Part shown: one piece after another, positions 10,657-19,123 of the stretch | How positions within the stretch are numbered: position 1 is the first letter of the stretch | How the letters are laid out: every line of letters starts with the position of its first letter | Assembly (NCBI GenBank): GCA_017849555.1 | Contig: JAFIGU010000048.1 | Span: 1-55,383 of the forward strand | Origin: Sphingomonas sp. | GTDB taxonomy: Bacteria > Pseudomonadota > Alphaproteobacteria > Sphingomonadales > Sphingomonadaceae | Direction: 5' to 3' | DNA length: 55,383 nt | Made by a program: the position numbers and the translations under genes | The notes under the pieces: model-generated | Told to the model about the DNA's origin: nothing | Databases searched by the model: none | Seen by the model: the letters and a program-made list of their open reading frames with translations, nothing else

Positions 10657-10657
10657 T

Positions 10658-10740
10658 CCCGTCATCCCAGCGCAAGCTGGGATCGCGTGCCCCATAGGTC
10701 GCGCTTGCGGCCTGAGATCCCAGCCTGCGCTGGGACGACG
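10658..10740. repeat. Dispersed GTCATCCCAGCGCAAGCTGG repeat
   Basis: GTCATCCCAGCGCAAGCTGG stem followed by a second, inverted copy (GATCCCAGCCTGCGCTGGGA). It lies between the operon stop and the terminator. Confidence 0.7.
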
Positions 10741-10777
10741 AAAAGCGCCGGTCAGTGCTTCCCGACCGGCGCCTTTT
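10741..10777. terminator. Bidirectional rho-independent terminator
   Basis: AAAA, then GCGCCGGTC, a ten-base loop, GACCGGCGC, then CTTTT. It serves the convergent plus operon (ending 10656) and the TonB receptor (ending 10780). Confidence 0.9.
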
Positions 10778-10779
10778 CG

Positions 10780-13335
10780 TCAGAAGTTCAGATCGAGCGT
10801 CACGCCATAGGTCCGCGGATCGCCGTAGATCACCCCGCCCCAGCCGAGCTGGCCGTAATCGATGCCGCGCGCGACATAAGCCTTGTTGGTGAGGTTCTTT
10901 CCCCACAAAGTCACGCTGACCTTGGCCGCGCCGAGATCGAAATCGTCGATCCGCAATTGCGCATCCCACAAGCCGCGCGCGCTGCCCGAGGTCACCTGCT
11001 GGAACGGCGCGGCGAGCGGGTTGGCGAACATCACCTGCGACGAGACGTAATTCCACCCCGCCCGCGCCGTGAGCCGGGCGCCGCCGCCGATCGGCCGGGT
11101 GTAGGTCGCGCCGGCATTGGCGGTCCAATCGGGCGAATTGCCGAGCGTGATCACGGGGGCGATATTCTGGATCACGCCGTTGATATCCGCCGCCGGAAAT
11201 TGCTTCACGTTCTTGTGAACATAGCCGACCGACCCGTCGAGCGAGAGTTCGTCGGTGAGGACAAGCTGCCCTTCGAGCTCGGCGCCGAGATAATTGGTCT
11301 TGCCGGCATTCACCACCTGCGTGCCGAAGGTCGCGCCGCCCGGAATCGGGATCGTCGCGAGCTGATCGGAATATTGGTTGTAGAACACCGCACCGTTCAG
11401 CCGCAGCCGGTGGGCGAATTCGGTCTTGGCGCCGATTTCATACGACCAGATCTTCTCGTCCCTGAACGGGATCAGCGGGATATTGGCCGCGGCGCTGGTC
11501 GACTGGCGCGCGTTGAACCCGCCCGAGCGATAGCCGCGCGCGACGCGGGCATAGAGGTTCACCTCGTCGCTGGCGCGATAATCGACCGTGAAATTGCCGG
11601 TCGGCGCGCTGAACTTGGCGGTCTGGTCGTTGAGCGCGAGATCGACCGGCGCGGTGAACGGCGTCGGCCCGTTCTGGAACCGCGCCATCCGCTTGGTATC
11701 CCAGGTGTAACGCAGCCCGAGCGTGAACCCGAGCGGCGCATCGGCTCCACCCGGCCGCCACGTCGCCTGGCCGTAGATCGCCTTTGACGAACCGTAAGCG
11801 TTATAGCCGAGCACCGAGCTGGGCGTCGGCACCAGCCGGTAACGTGCGGGGTTGGCCGCCTGCAGCACCGGTGCGAGCGCGCCGAAGTTCGTCGGGGTGA
11901 ACACCGCCTGATTGGTGTCGAGCACGAAGCCGAAGCTCTGGTCGTTGCGCTCATAACCGTTCTCACGGAAATAGAAGGCGCCGACCACCCATTCGAACGC
12001 GCTGCCCTTGCCCGAGACCAGCTCGAGCTCCTGGCTGAACTGATGCTGGCGGCGCACGTTGCTCGCCTGGAACAGGGGCTGCGTCGTCGTCGGTACCGAT
12101 TGGCCGGCGAGGAACGCCGCGGTGCCCGCCGGCTGGAACAACGACAGCACCCCAACCGGGAAACCGTTGAGCAGCGACGTCTGCGTGAACAGCGGCCCGC
12201 GCAACGTCCCCATCCCGTCGAGATCGCTGCCCTCGATCCTGTTCTTCCAGCCGCGCCACGCGGTCGAGGAGCGCAGTGTCACCCCGCCGAGATCGGCCTC
12301 GACGCGAAACAATTCGCCCCACACGCGGTCGCTCGACAGCCGGGCCTGATCGAGACAGAGGGTATCGAGCCGCGCGAGCTGCACCGGCTTGCCGCACCCC
12401 GGCTGGAGCACATTGGCCTCGGCGAGATAGCCCGCGACATTGGCCGGCTGAACCTGCGAGAAAGTGTTGCCGCCGATCGTGACATTGGGCCGGAAGGTCC
12501 CGTCCCCCACTTGTGCGAGCTGCTGCGCCGATGCGACGCCGTCGACGCGGGTATAATCGAAGATGTTGGTGATCTTCAGCCAATGCGCCAGATCGAGCGT
12601 CGCCGCCCAGCGCACGCTGTCGGTCTTGTTGCCGCCGGGATCGAGCAGCCGATCGGGCTGGAGCGGATTGTCGACGGTGCCATCGCGCTGCTTGTGGAGA
12701 TAGCCGATCGACATGCGCAGCACGTCGCCGATCGTCCCGCTGTTGAGGATGAAGCGCCCGGTCAACTGATTGAAATTGCCGTAGCCGAACCGCAACTTCA
12801 GGCTGGCATCGTCGGTCGGCAGCTTGGTGATGAAATTGATCGCGCCGCCGGTCGTGTTGCGCCCGAACAAGGTGCCCTGCGGCCCGCGCAGCACCTCGAC
12901 GCGCTCGATATCCGCCACCTCGAACGAGGCGGTGGACGAGCGCGCGAGATACACGCCATCGAGATAGAGCCCGATCGGCGAATCATAACCCTGCGTCTCG
13001 TCGGCCGGGGTCGGGATGCCGCGGATCGAGACCACCGCGGCGGTCGCATTGGTCGTGCCCGGCGCGATCGCGACATTGGGGGCCAGCGCGCTGAGATCCT
13101 TGATCTCGGAAATGCCGCGCAACTCCACCTGCTTGGCGGAAATCGCCGAAATTGCGATCGGGGTCTGCTGGAGGTTTTCCTCGCGCTTTTGCGCGGTGAC
13201 GACGATCTCGGTCAGCCCGCCGGTCGAGGCCTGCTGCGGGGGCTGTCCGTTCTGCGCCTGCGCCGCGATCGGCAGTACCAGCCCGGCGCCGCTCGCCAGC
13301 AAGGCGCGCACGGTCGCCCGATGCCAAGACTTCAT
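10780..13335 (-). CDS. TonB-dependent receptor
   Basis: 851-residue outer-membrane receptor. A signal peptide ends near AQAQN (about residue 29), followed by a TonB-box-like GGLTEIVVTAQKREENLQ. The plug domain carries the RGIPTP and VEVLRGPQGTLFGRNTTGGAINF motifs. The barrel ends in TLDLNF with the terminal aromatic. It is of the catabolic type common in sphingomonads that import hydrophobic substrates. It is the last gene of the minus-strand Rieske operon, downstream of two Lrp/AsnC regulators. A GGGGAGGAGAGG ribosome site precedes ATG 13335. The 157-base gap upstream is AT-rich and may hold its own promoter. Confidence 0.93.
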   Translation of the reverse strand: MKSWHRATVRALLASGAGLVLPIAAQAQNGQPPQQASTGGLTEIVVTAQKREENLQQTPIAISAISAKQVELRGISEIKDLSALAPNVAIAPGTTNATAAVVSIRGIPTPADETQGYDSPIGLYLDGVYLARSSTASFEVADIERVEVLRGPQGTLFGRNTTGGAINFITKLPTDDASLKLRFGYGNFNQLTGRFILNSGTIGDVLRMSIGYLHKQRDGTVDNPLQPDRLLDPGGNKTDSVRWAATLDLAHWLKITNIFDYTRVDGVASAQQLAQVGDGTFRPNVTIGGNTFSQVQPANVAGYLAEANVLQPGCGKPVQLARLDTLCLDQARLSSDRVWGELFRVEADLGGVTLRSSTAWRGWKNRIEGSDLDGMGTLRGPLFTQTSLLNGFPVGVLSLFQPAGTAAFLAGQSVPTTTQPLFQASNVRRQHQFSQELELVSGKGSAFEWVVGAFYFRENGYERNDQSFGFVLDTNQAVFTPTNFGALAPVLQAANPARYRLVPTPSSVLGYNAYGSSKAIYGQATWRPGGADAPLGFTLGLRYTWDTKRMARFQNGPTPFTAPVDLALNDQTAKFSAPTGNFTVDYRASDEVNLYARVARGYRSGGFNARQSTSAAANIPLIPFRDEKIWSYEIGAKTEFAHRLRLNGAVFYNQYSDQLATIPIPGGATFGTQVVNAGKTNYLGAELEGQLVLTDELSLDGSVGYVHKNVKQFPAADINGVIQNIAPVITLGNSPDWTANAGATYTRPIGGGARLTARAGWNYVSSQVMFANPLAAPFQQVTSGSARGLWDAQLRIDDFDLGAAKVSVTLWGKNLTNKAYVARGIDYGQLGWGGVIYGDPRTYGVTLDLNF

Positions 13336-13492
13336 GAGCCTCTCCTCCCCTGCCGGCGGTCCGCCCCGCGTTCATGCGGGTGCGATCCCCTGTCCGGCGT
13401 CAGCGGGGAGGTTTTCAAAGTTCGTAATTTATGTCAATCAAGATTCCGCATCCAAGTAAAAGGATACGAAATATATTGTCGTTCGCGGAGCA

Positions 13493-13987
13493 TCAGCCCC
13501 CGTCGGCGTCGACGACTCGCTCGGCCTCCGCGATCCGCACGACGCGCGAATTATATTTGACCGTCTTCACCGCGATCGAGGTTTCGACGTGGTGCACCCC
13601 GTCGATGACGAGAATCTGGTCGGACGCGAGCGCGTAAAGCCGGTCCAGCTCGCTGAACAGGCAGACGACGAGGATGTTGAACCGCCCCATCGCGATCATC
13701 ACCGCATCGACATTGGGAAAAGCCGCGATCTGCTCGGCGATCGGGCGCAGCCTGGCATATTCGGCCTGCACCCCGATGATCGCGAGCTTGACCGAATCCT
13801 CGAGCCGCAGGCTGGTGATCGCGGTGAAGGCGATCAGCCCGTCCTGCTGCAGCCGCTTGATCCGGCCGCGCACCGTCCCCTCGGTCACCCCGAGATCGGC
13901 GGCGATTTTGCGGTTGCTGACCCGTGCGTCATGGGCCAAAATATCGATCAGCTGTCGATCGAGCTGATCCAGCGTCGGCGCGGTCAT
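13493..13987 (-). CDS. Lrp/AsnC family transcriptional regulator
   Basis: 164-residue regulator with an N-terminal winged helix-turn-helix (LDQLDRQLIDILAHDARVSN, about 6-25, then KIAADLGVTEGTVRGRIKRLQ) and a C-terminal RAM ligand-sensing domain (about 65-150). Its ATG overlaps the stop of a second Lrp/AsnC gene (ATGA), so the two are translationally coupled. The recognition helix (GVTEGTVRGRIKRL) differs from that of its partner. Lrp proteins act as dimers or octamers, so the pair may form mixed oligomers (inference). Confidence 0.92.
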   Translation of the reverse strand: MTAPTLDQLDRQLIDILAHDARVSNRKIAADLGVTEGTVRGRIKRLQQDGLIAFTAITSLRLEDSVKLAIIGVQAEYARLRPIAEQIAAFPNVDAVMIAMGRFNILVVCLFSELDRLYALASDQILVIDGVHHVETSIAVKTVKYNSRVVRIAEAERVVDADGG

Positions 13988-14463
13988 TCGCCCTCCCGCG
14001 CCTCGATCGGCGCAACATCGAATTTATACTTGAGCACGTCGGTAACGATCGACGGCACGATCGTGCGGATGCCGCGTACCGGCGCGAGCTTGTGCTGCAG
14101 GAAATCGGGCAGTTCGTCCGAATCGTGCAGCGCGATCAGGATGTCGATATCGTGCCGCCCGGTGACGAGATGCGCGGCGAACACTTCGGGCAGCTCGGCG
14201 AGCTCGGTCGCGACCTCGGTCGCCGGGCGCCCGTCGACCTCGATCGCGACCTGCATCAGCATGTTATAGCCGTGCGCGGCGAAATCGGAGACCGCAACGA
14301 CGCGCAGCTTATTGGCATCCTCCATCCGCCGGATGCGCGACGAAACGGTGGCGGCGGTCAGCCCGAGCGTCTCGGCGATCTGCTGGTTGGTCGCGCGGCC
14401 ATTGTCGCGCAATTGCTGGACGATGGCGCGATCCACCTCATCGAGAACGAAATTGTCATTCAT
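13984..14463 (-). CDS. Lrp/AsnC family transcriptional regulator
   Basis: 159-residue regulator beginning MNDNFVLDEVDRAIVQQLRD. The helix-turn-helix (QIAETLGLTAATVSSRIRRM, about 30-50) is followed by a RAM domain holding VTGRHDIDILIALHDSDELP. The ATG at 14463 fits the usual Lrp N terminus, and upstream in-frame starts would add a non-conserved arginine-rich tail. It lies downstream of an SDR in the minus operon and overlaps the next regulator by four bases. Its C terminus (VLKYKFDVAPIE) parallels that of its partner (VKYNSRVVRIAE). Confidence 0.92.
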   Translation of the reverse strand: MNDNFVLDEVDRAIVQQLRDNGRATNQQIAETLGLTAATVSSRIRRMEDANKLRVVAVSDFAAHGYNMLMQVAIEVDGRPATEVATELAELPEVFAAHLVTGRHDIDILIALHDSDELPDFLQHKLAPVRGIRTIVPSIVTDVLKYKFDVAPIEAREGE

Positions 14464-14524
14464 CGTGCTGCCCTTCTTCTCGCTCGCCCGTTGAGCGTGT
14501 CGAGGCCGCTCGTCAATGCCGCCG

Positions 14525-15283
14525 TCAATCGCGCATCTGCGCGCCGCCGTTGACGTGATAGACCTGCCCGTTGATCCAGATACCGTCATCGGAGGCGAGA
14601 AAAGCAACCATTGCGGCGATATCCTCGGGCTGGCCGAGCCGGCGATGCGGCACCGCCTTCAGCCCGCGCTCGACATATTCCGCGGTCAGATGCTGCTTCA
14701 CCGCCTCGGTCAGCACCAGCCCGGGGCAGATCACATTGGCGCGAATGCCGTCCTTACCCCAGCGCGACGCGACATGGCGCGCGAGCGCGTGGATCGCATT
14801 CTTGGCCATCGGATAGGCGACCTGCCACGGCGCCCCGCCCGAGGCGGCGCCCGACGAGGTGTAGATCATCGCCCCGCCGCCGCGCGCGAGCAGCAGGGGG
14901 AGCGCCGCCTGAGTCGCGAGGAAATGGCTTTTGGCATTGATCGCGAAGGAGGTTTCCAGAACGTCGACCGCGCAGTTGAGCGCATCGACGTCGCCGTCGG
15001 TCCCGCCGGCGAGATTGGTGTGATAGAAATCCAGCCCGCCGAATTCGCGGCTGGCGGTGGCGACGATCGCGGCCTGCGATTCCGCCGAGGTGCCGTCGAG
15101 CCGCACCCCGATCGCGCGGCCGCCGCTCTCGCGGATCGCGGCGGCGACCTCCTCGGCCCAATCGGCCATGATATCGCCGATCACCACCGCGGCGCCTTCC
15201 TCGGCGAGCCGCCGCGCGGTCGCCGCCCCGATCCCGCGCCCGCCCCCGGCGACGATCCCTATCTTGTTCCGCAATCCACGCAT
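14525..15283 (-). CDS. Short-chain dehydrogenase/reductase
   Basis: 252-residue SDR with AGGGRGIG (12-19), TNLAGG where NNAG is usual (89-94), S143/S144 and the YPMAK box (Y157, K161). It ends VNGGAQMRD. It is in the minus-strand operon with a Rieske oxygenase, CoA ligase and amidase. A likely role is oxidation of a hydroxyl made by the oxygenase, but the substrate is not known. Confidence 0.9.
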   Translation of the reverse strand: MRGLRNKIGIVAGGGRGIGAATARRLAEEGAAVVIGDIMADWAEEVAAAIRESGGRAIGVRLDGTSAESQAAIVATASREFGGLDFYHTNLAGGTDGDVDALNCAVDVLETSFAINAKSHFLATQAALPLLLARGGGAMIYTSSGAASGGAPWQVAYPMAKNAIHALARHVASRWGKDGIRANVICPGLVLTEAVKQHLTAEYVERGLKAVPHRRLGQPEDIAAMVAFLASDDGIWINGQVYHVNGGAQMRD

Positions 15284-15302
15284 TCGATCTGTTCCGCTTG
15301 CA

Positions 15303-15332
15303 CCTCCCCTCCCTTGTTCAAGGGAAGGGAGA
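15303..15332. repeat. CCTCCCTTGTTCAAGGGAAGG hairpin
   Basis: Short stem (CCTCCCTTG / CAAGGGAAGG) between the small membrane protein and the SDR. It has the same type of arms as the longer repeat at 49341-49450. It may modulate expression inside the operon. Confidence 0.55.
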
Positions 15333-15337
15333 AAGGC

Positions 15338-15628
15338 CTACAGCATCGCCAAAGCGATGAACGGCAGGCCGACGATGCCGACCAGCCCCAGCTTGCCCCA
15401 CAGGGCGAGCCGCGGGTCCTGATGGTCCCACAGCCCCAGCGCGCCGAACGCCCCTGCCGCCCCCGCACCGGGAATCCAGAAGCCCGCCAGTCCGAAAAGG
15501 CCGAGCAGCCCCCCGTGCCGCATCCAGCCGCCGGGGCGCGCCTTATCGACCGGATGTTTCAAAACCGCGAAACCGGCGAGGCCGATCAGCCCGAGCAATC
15601 CCAGCAGCGGCGCGACGTGATGCATCAT
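15338..15628 (-). CDS. Small hydrophobic protein with LLGLxGLAGF repeats
   Basis: 96 residues, not recognised. Four hydrophobic stretches are visible: LLGLLGLIGLAGFAVL (8-23), LLGLFGLAGFWIP (41-53), AGAAGAFGALGLW (56-68) and LGLVGIVGLPFIALAML (80-96). The first two share the LLGLxGLAGF pattern, suggesting internal duplication. Likely an inner-membrane protein. It sits between the amidase and the SDR in the minus operon on the same strand with a 25-base gap from the amidase, so it is very probably translated with them. Function unknown. Confidence 0.65.
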   Translation of the reverse strand: MMHHVAPLLGLLGLIGLAGFAVLKHPVDKARPGGWMRHGGLLGLFGLAGFWIPGAGAAGAFGALGLWDHQDPRLALWGKLGLVGIVGLPFIALAML

Positions 15629-15653
15629 GCATTCCTCCCAGCGGTTGTCGGTG

Positions 15654-17162
15654 TCAGGCGATCGGCGGCCGGCGGCCCTTCCACGGCGCCGCGCGTTCGA
15701 GCTGCCCGGCGAGGCGGAACAGCATCGCCTCGTCGCCGTAGCGCGCGGAGAACATCACCCCGATCGGCAAGCCCGATGCCGACATGCCGAGCGGGACCGA
15801 CATGCTCGGCTGGCCGGTCATATTATAGACCCCGGTGAAGGGGGTGAACGGCGTCACGTTGCGCATGAACAGCTGCACATCCTCCTGCGACAGATCGATC
15901 GTGCCGAGCTTGAGCGGCAATTCGGCGAGCGTCGGCGACAGGATCAGGTCATAGCGCGTCATGAATTGCGCCAAGGTGACGGCTGCTTCCTGGAGCGTGT
16001 TATTGGCGCGCACCCAGTCCATCGCGCTGAATTTCTCGCCATATTCTCGATAGAAGGACAAAGTGACCCGCTCGACCACGTCGCGGCCGAGCGGGATGCC
16101 CGTCGCCTTGGCGCGCGCATCGAGATCGGCCGCGACCGAGGCGCCGATCATCACGAACCCCGCCTGACCGATCGCGCCGGCATCCAATTTGGGCGCGGCC
16201 TCCTCGACGATATGACCGAGGCTTTCACACAATTTGGCCGCGCTCATCGTCGCCGCGGCGCATTCCGCGTCGACCGGGGTCCCGCCGGGCGGGGTCATCA
16301 TCAGCGCGATGCGCAATTTGCCCGGCGTGCGCGTCACTTCCTCGAGAAACGAGCGTTCGGGGGTCGGCGCGACATAGCGCGAGCCGGGTTCGCCGCCGTG
16401 GGTCGCATCGAGCAATGCCGCGCTGTCGCGCACGCTATGCGTGACCGCGTGGTGGCAGGAGAGCCCGCCCCAGCCCTCGGTCCTCAGCGGCCCCATCGGC
16501 ACGCGGCCGCGGCTCGGCTTCAATCCGAACAACCCGCAGCACGACGCCGGAATGCGGATCGAGCCGCCGCCGTCGGTGGCGTGCGCGGCGGGGATCACGC
16601 CCGATGCCACCGCGGCCGCCGCGCCGCCCGACGAGCCGCCGGCGATATGCTCGGGGTTCCACGGATTGCGCGTCGCGCCGGTCGCCTTGGATTCGGTCGT
16701 CGCGGTGAGGCCGAATTCGGGGGTCGTCGTTTTGCCGAAGATCACCAGCCCGGCGCGCTCGTGGCGCCTGACCAGCTCCGAGGTGACTGTCGCGCGGAAG
16801 TCCTTGTAGTAACGGCTGCCCTGCCCGGTGATCTCGCCTGCGATGAAGGTGTTGAGATCCTTCTCCAACCACGGCACGCCGGTGAACGGCCCCTGCGGCA
16901 GTCCGCGCGCGATCGCCTTGCGCGCATAATCATAATGTTGGCGCGCGAGGAAATTGAAGCGCGGGTTCATCGCCTCGCACCGCGCGATCGCCGCATCGAG
17001 CAATTCGCTGGGCGAGACCTGCCGCGTCTTGACCAAAGCGGCGAGGCCGAGCGCGTCATGCCGGTCGAGCAATCCGGCCTTGGCAGCGGCGGCGGGCCTG
17101 GCCACGCCGCCGACCGCAACCGCAGCCCCCGCCGCGACCACCGCCCTGCGCGTCAGTTCCAC
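15654..17162 (-). CDS. Amidase-signature family hydrolase, exported
   Basis: 502-residue amidase with the Ser-cisSer-Lys triad: K101 in WLEKDLNTF, S177 in GGSSGG (175-180) and nucleophile S201 in DGGGSIRIPAS. The N terminus (MELTRRAVVAAGAAVAVGG, ending near ARPAAAA) looks like a twin-arginine signal, so it probably acts in the periplasm. It hydrolyses an amide or ester; substrate unknown. It follows the Rieske oxygenase by three bases in the operon. Its presence suggests the imported compound carries an amide bond, for example a conjugated acid (inference). Confidence 0.9.
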   Translation of the reverse strand: MELTRRAVVAAGAAVAVGGVARPAAAAKAGLLDRHDALGLAALVKTRQVSPSELLDAAIARCEAMNPRFNFLARQHYDYARKAIARGLPQGPFTGVPWLEKDLNTFIAGEITGQGSRYYKDFRATVTSELVRRHERAGLVIFGKTTTPEFGLTATTESKATGATRNPWNPEHIAGGSSGGAAAAVASGVIPAAHATDGGGSIRIPASCCGLFGLKPSRGRVPMGPLRTEGWGGLSCHHAVTHSVRDSAALLDATHGGEPGSRYVAPTPERSFLEEVTRTPGKLRIALMMTPPGGTPVDAECAAATMSAAKLCESLGHIVEEAAPKLDAGAIGQAGFVMIGASVAADLDARAKATGIPLGRDVVERVTLSFYREYGEKFSAMDWVRANNTLQEAAVTLAQFMTRYDLILSPTLAELPLKLGTIDLSQEDVQLFMRNVTPFTPFTGVYNMTGQPSMSVPLGMSASGLPIGVMFSARYGDEAMLFRLAGQLERAAPWKGRRPPIA

Positions 17163-17165
17163 GCG

Positions 17166-18248
17166 TCAGGCTTCCGCCGCGCCGGCGTAGAATTGCGCAT
17201 AATGTTTGCGGAACATCCCGATTGGCCCGTCGCCATCGCACACCAACGGACGCGGCAGATATTTCTGCCGGTCCCACACCACCTTGTCCTGATCGAATTG
17301 CTTGCAGATATCCTTGATGATCGCGCGCGCGAGCCCGGCCATCGGCCCTTCGGCCTGCGACTTGGGCTGGGTGAAGCAGAAGCGCGCGTGGATCTTGTCC
17401 TTCTCCACCGGGGTCAGGCAGGCGACGAGCAGTGTTTCCGAAATGCCAGTGAAACGCGTCCAGCTCTGCCCCGGGCCGACCGTCTCATAAGCGATCCGCC
17501 CGTCGACCTCGCCCTGCGGGGTGCCGAGCTTGGCATCGACATAGGCGGCGCGGCGGTGCCCGTTCCACTCGAACTTATAGTCGGGGAAGGTCGCGGTGCC
17601 GTGGATATATTTGAAATGCGCGGCGTCGACGCCGTTTTCGGCCATGTTCTGGATATTGCCCCAGACATACCATTCCTGGATGTCGTAATCGGTCCAGTCG
17701 GGGTCGGATGCCTCGGGGACGTGCGCCACCTCCCATTGCGGCGCCGCGCCCTCGGGGTGATACCACATCCAGATCCAGCGATTGGCCTCGGTCACCGGCC
17801 ATTGCCGGTCGCACGGGCGGCGGACCTGCGGCGGGATCACCTTGGCATAGGGGATCTCATGCACCACCCCGCTGCCGTCGTAGCGCCACGCGTGGAACGG
17901 GCATTCGAGCATATTGCCCTCGACCCGCCCGCCATAGCCCATGTGCGCGCCGAGGTGGCGGCAATAGGCATCGAGCATCCGCACCGCACCGTCCTCGCCG
18001 CGCCACACCACCAGATCGGTGCTGAAATAGCGCAGCGGCTTGACCTCGCCGACCTGAAGCTCGCTCGACAGCAGGATCGGATACCAGCCGAACGGATAGG
18101 GCAGATCGAGGTTGCGATCGGCGACCGGCGCGCGGTTGCGCGGTTCGGCCATCCGCCATTCCTTGAGCGCATCGCCCTTCAACCCGGCGAGCATCTGCCA
18201 CACCGCGACGGGTGCGGTGCGCGCATCGGTCAACGCCTGGTCCGCCAT
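17166..18248 (-). CDS. Rieske non-haem iron oxygenase, KshA-like
   Basis: 360-residue terminal oxygenase. The Rieske cluster ligands are C96, H98, C116 and H119 (CRHLG and CPFHAW). The catalytic iron ligands are in NMAENGVDAAHFKYIHG (H211 and H216). The YPFGWYPI opening, the HLGAHMGYGG segment and the KshA-type C-terminal domain resemble 3-ketosteroid 9-alpha-hydroxylase and cholesterol desaturase oxygenases. ATG 18248 follows GGAGA and starts one base after the upstream stop. An upstream in-frame start would overlap that gene. No ferredoxin or reductase partner is in the window. Hydroxylation of a steroid-like or other polycyclic substrate is inferred from family only. Confidence 0.9.
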   Translation of the reverse strand: MADQALTDARTAPVAVWQMLAGLKGDALKEWRMAEPRNRAPVADRNLDLPYPFGWYPILLSSELQVGEVKPLRYFSTDLVVWRGEDGAVRMLDAYCRHLGAHMGYGGRVEGNMLECPFHAWRYDGSGVVHEIPYAKVIPPQVRRPCDRQWPVTEANRWIWMWYHPEGAAPQWEVAHVPEASDPDWTDYDIQEWYVWGNIQNMAENGVDAAHFKYIHGTATFPDYKFEWNGHRRAAYVDAKLGTPQGEVDGRIAYETVGPGQSWTRFTGISETLLVACLTPVEKDKIHARFCFTQPKSQAEGPMAGLARAIIKDICKQFDQDKVVWDRQKYLPRPLVCDGDGPIGMFRKHYAQFYAGAAEA

Positions 18249-18249
18249 C

Positions 18250-19122
18250 TTATTTCTCCAGTCCGAATACTTTGAGCGCATTGTCGCGCAGGAATTTGGG
18301 CCACACCTCGTCCTTGAACGGCACGTTGGGCATGTCGCCGAAGATGCGATCGAGGCTCAGCCCCATCGGGAAATAGCCGGCGTAGATCACCTTGTCGGCG
18401 CCGCGCGTATTGGCGTAGTCGATGATCGCCTTGGGATAATGTTTCGGGGCAAAGGCGCTGGTCGAATAATAAAGGTTCGGCCATTTGAGCATCAGCTTGA
18501 CGGCCAATGCTTCCCAGGGCTCGGCGCCGTGGCGCATCACCACCTTGAGCTCGGGAAAGAACCAGCACACTTCGTCGAGATGCTCGACGCGCTGCGTTTC
18601 CATCGGAATGCGCGGGCCGGGAATGCCGACGTTGAGCAGGATCGGAATGTCGAGCTCGACCGCGCAGGCATAGAGCGGGAACATATATTTGTGGTTGATC
18701 GCCACCTGCGGCAGCGTCCCCGCCGGAAAGACGCTGATCGCCTTGATGCCATGTTCGGCATGCGCCTGTTTGATCCGCCGCACCTCGGCCATCCCGCCAT
18801 TGGGATCGACCGGCATGTCGAAGAAGAAGCGATCGGGATAGCGCTCCTTGGCGCGCAGCGAGGTGGCGTTGCCGTTCCACCCGACCAGCGCCTTTTCGAT
18901 GTTGAAGCGGTCCATCTGGTCGACCGTCCAGGCGACGAAATCGTCGGTCTTCCCACTCTGCGGGATGTCCTTGAACATATATTGCGCCGGCATCGTGAAC
19001 TGCTCGACGCTCTGCGCGTCCTTGAGCAACGGGCGGAAGAATTCGAACCACGCCGAGCGGTCTTCCGCCTCAGGGATGCCGAGCATACAGTCGATCACCC
19101 GGATGTCGGTCGGCATTGCCAT
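18250..19122 (-). CDS. Amidohydrolase_2-like TIM-barrel protein lacking metal ligands
   Basis: 290 residues with the overall pattern of amidohydrolase_2 proteins (VDQMDRFNIEKALVGW, RFFFDMPVDPNGG, then a VVMRHGAEPWE segment with H198). The metal-binding positions are unusual. The N-terminal DxHxH reads IDCMLG (10-15), the mid-barrel His is replaced by Asn (LLNVG, N164), and the C-terminal GSDYP reads AGYFP (249-253). It probably does not bind a catalytic metal in the usual way. ATG 19122 has AGGAGA upstream and starts one base after the CoA ligase stop. Function unknown; a decarboxylase, hydratase or binding role in the Rieske pathway is possible. Confidence 0.82.
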   Translation of the reverse strand: MAMPTDIRVIDCMLGIPEAEDRSAWFEFFRPLLKDAQSVEQFTMPAQYMFKDIPQSGKTDDFVAWTVDQMDRFNIEKALVGWNGNATSLRAKERYPDRFFFDMPVDPNGGMAEVRRIKQAHAEHGIKAISVFPAGTLPQVAINHKYMFPLYACAVELDIPILLNVGIPGPRIPMETQRVEHLDEVCWFFPELKVVMRHGAEPWEALAVKLMLKWPNLYYSTSAFAPKHYPKAIIDYANTRGADKVIYAGYFPMGLSLDRIFGDMPNVPFKDEVWPKFLRDNALKVFGLEK

Positions 19123-19123
19123 G

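Noticed and set aside
13336..13492. A further copy of the 26-base CGTA dyad before the TonB receptor
   Set aside because: A CGTA-starting stretch near 13420 matches at only about half of the positions and lacks CATTGAC and GCGCCAATTGCG at the right distance.
15627..18275. Very long plus-strand open frame (882 codons)
   Set aside because: It is antisense to the amidase and Rieske genes, has a low-complexity Arg/His/Ala-rich translation and no domain. High GC lowers stop frequency in the opposite frame.
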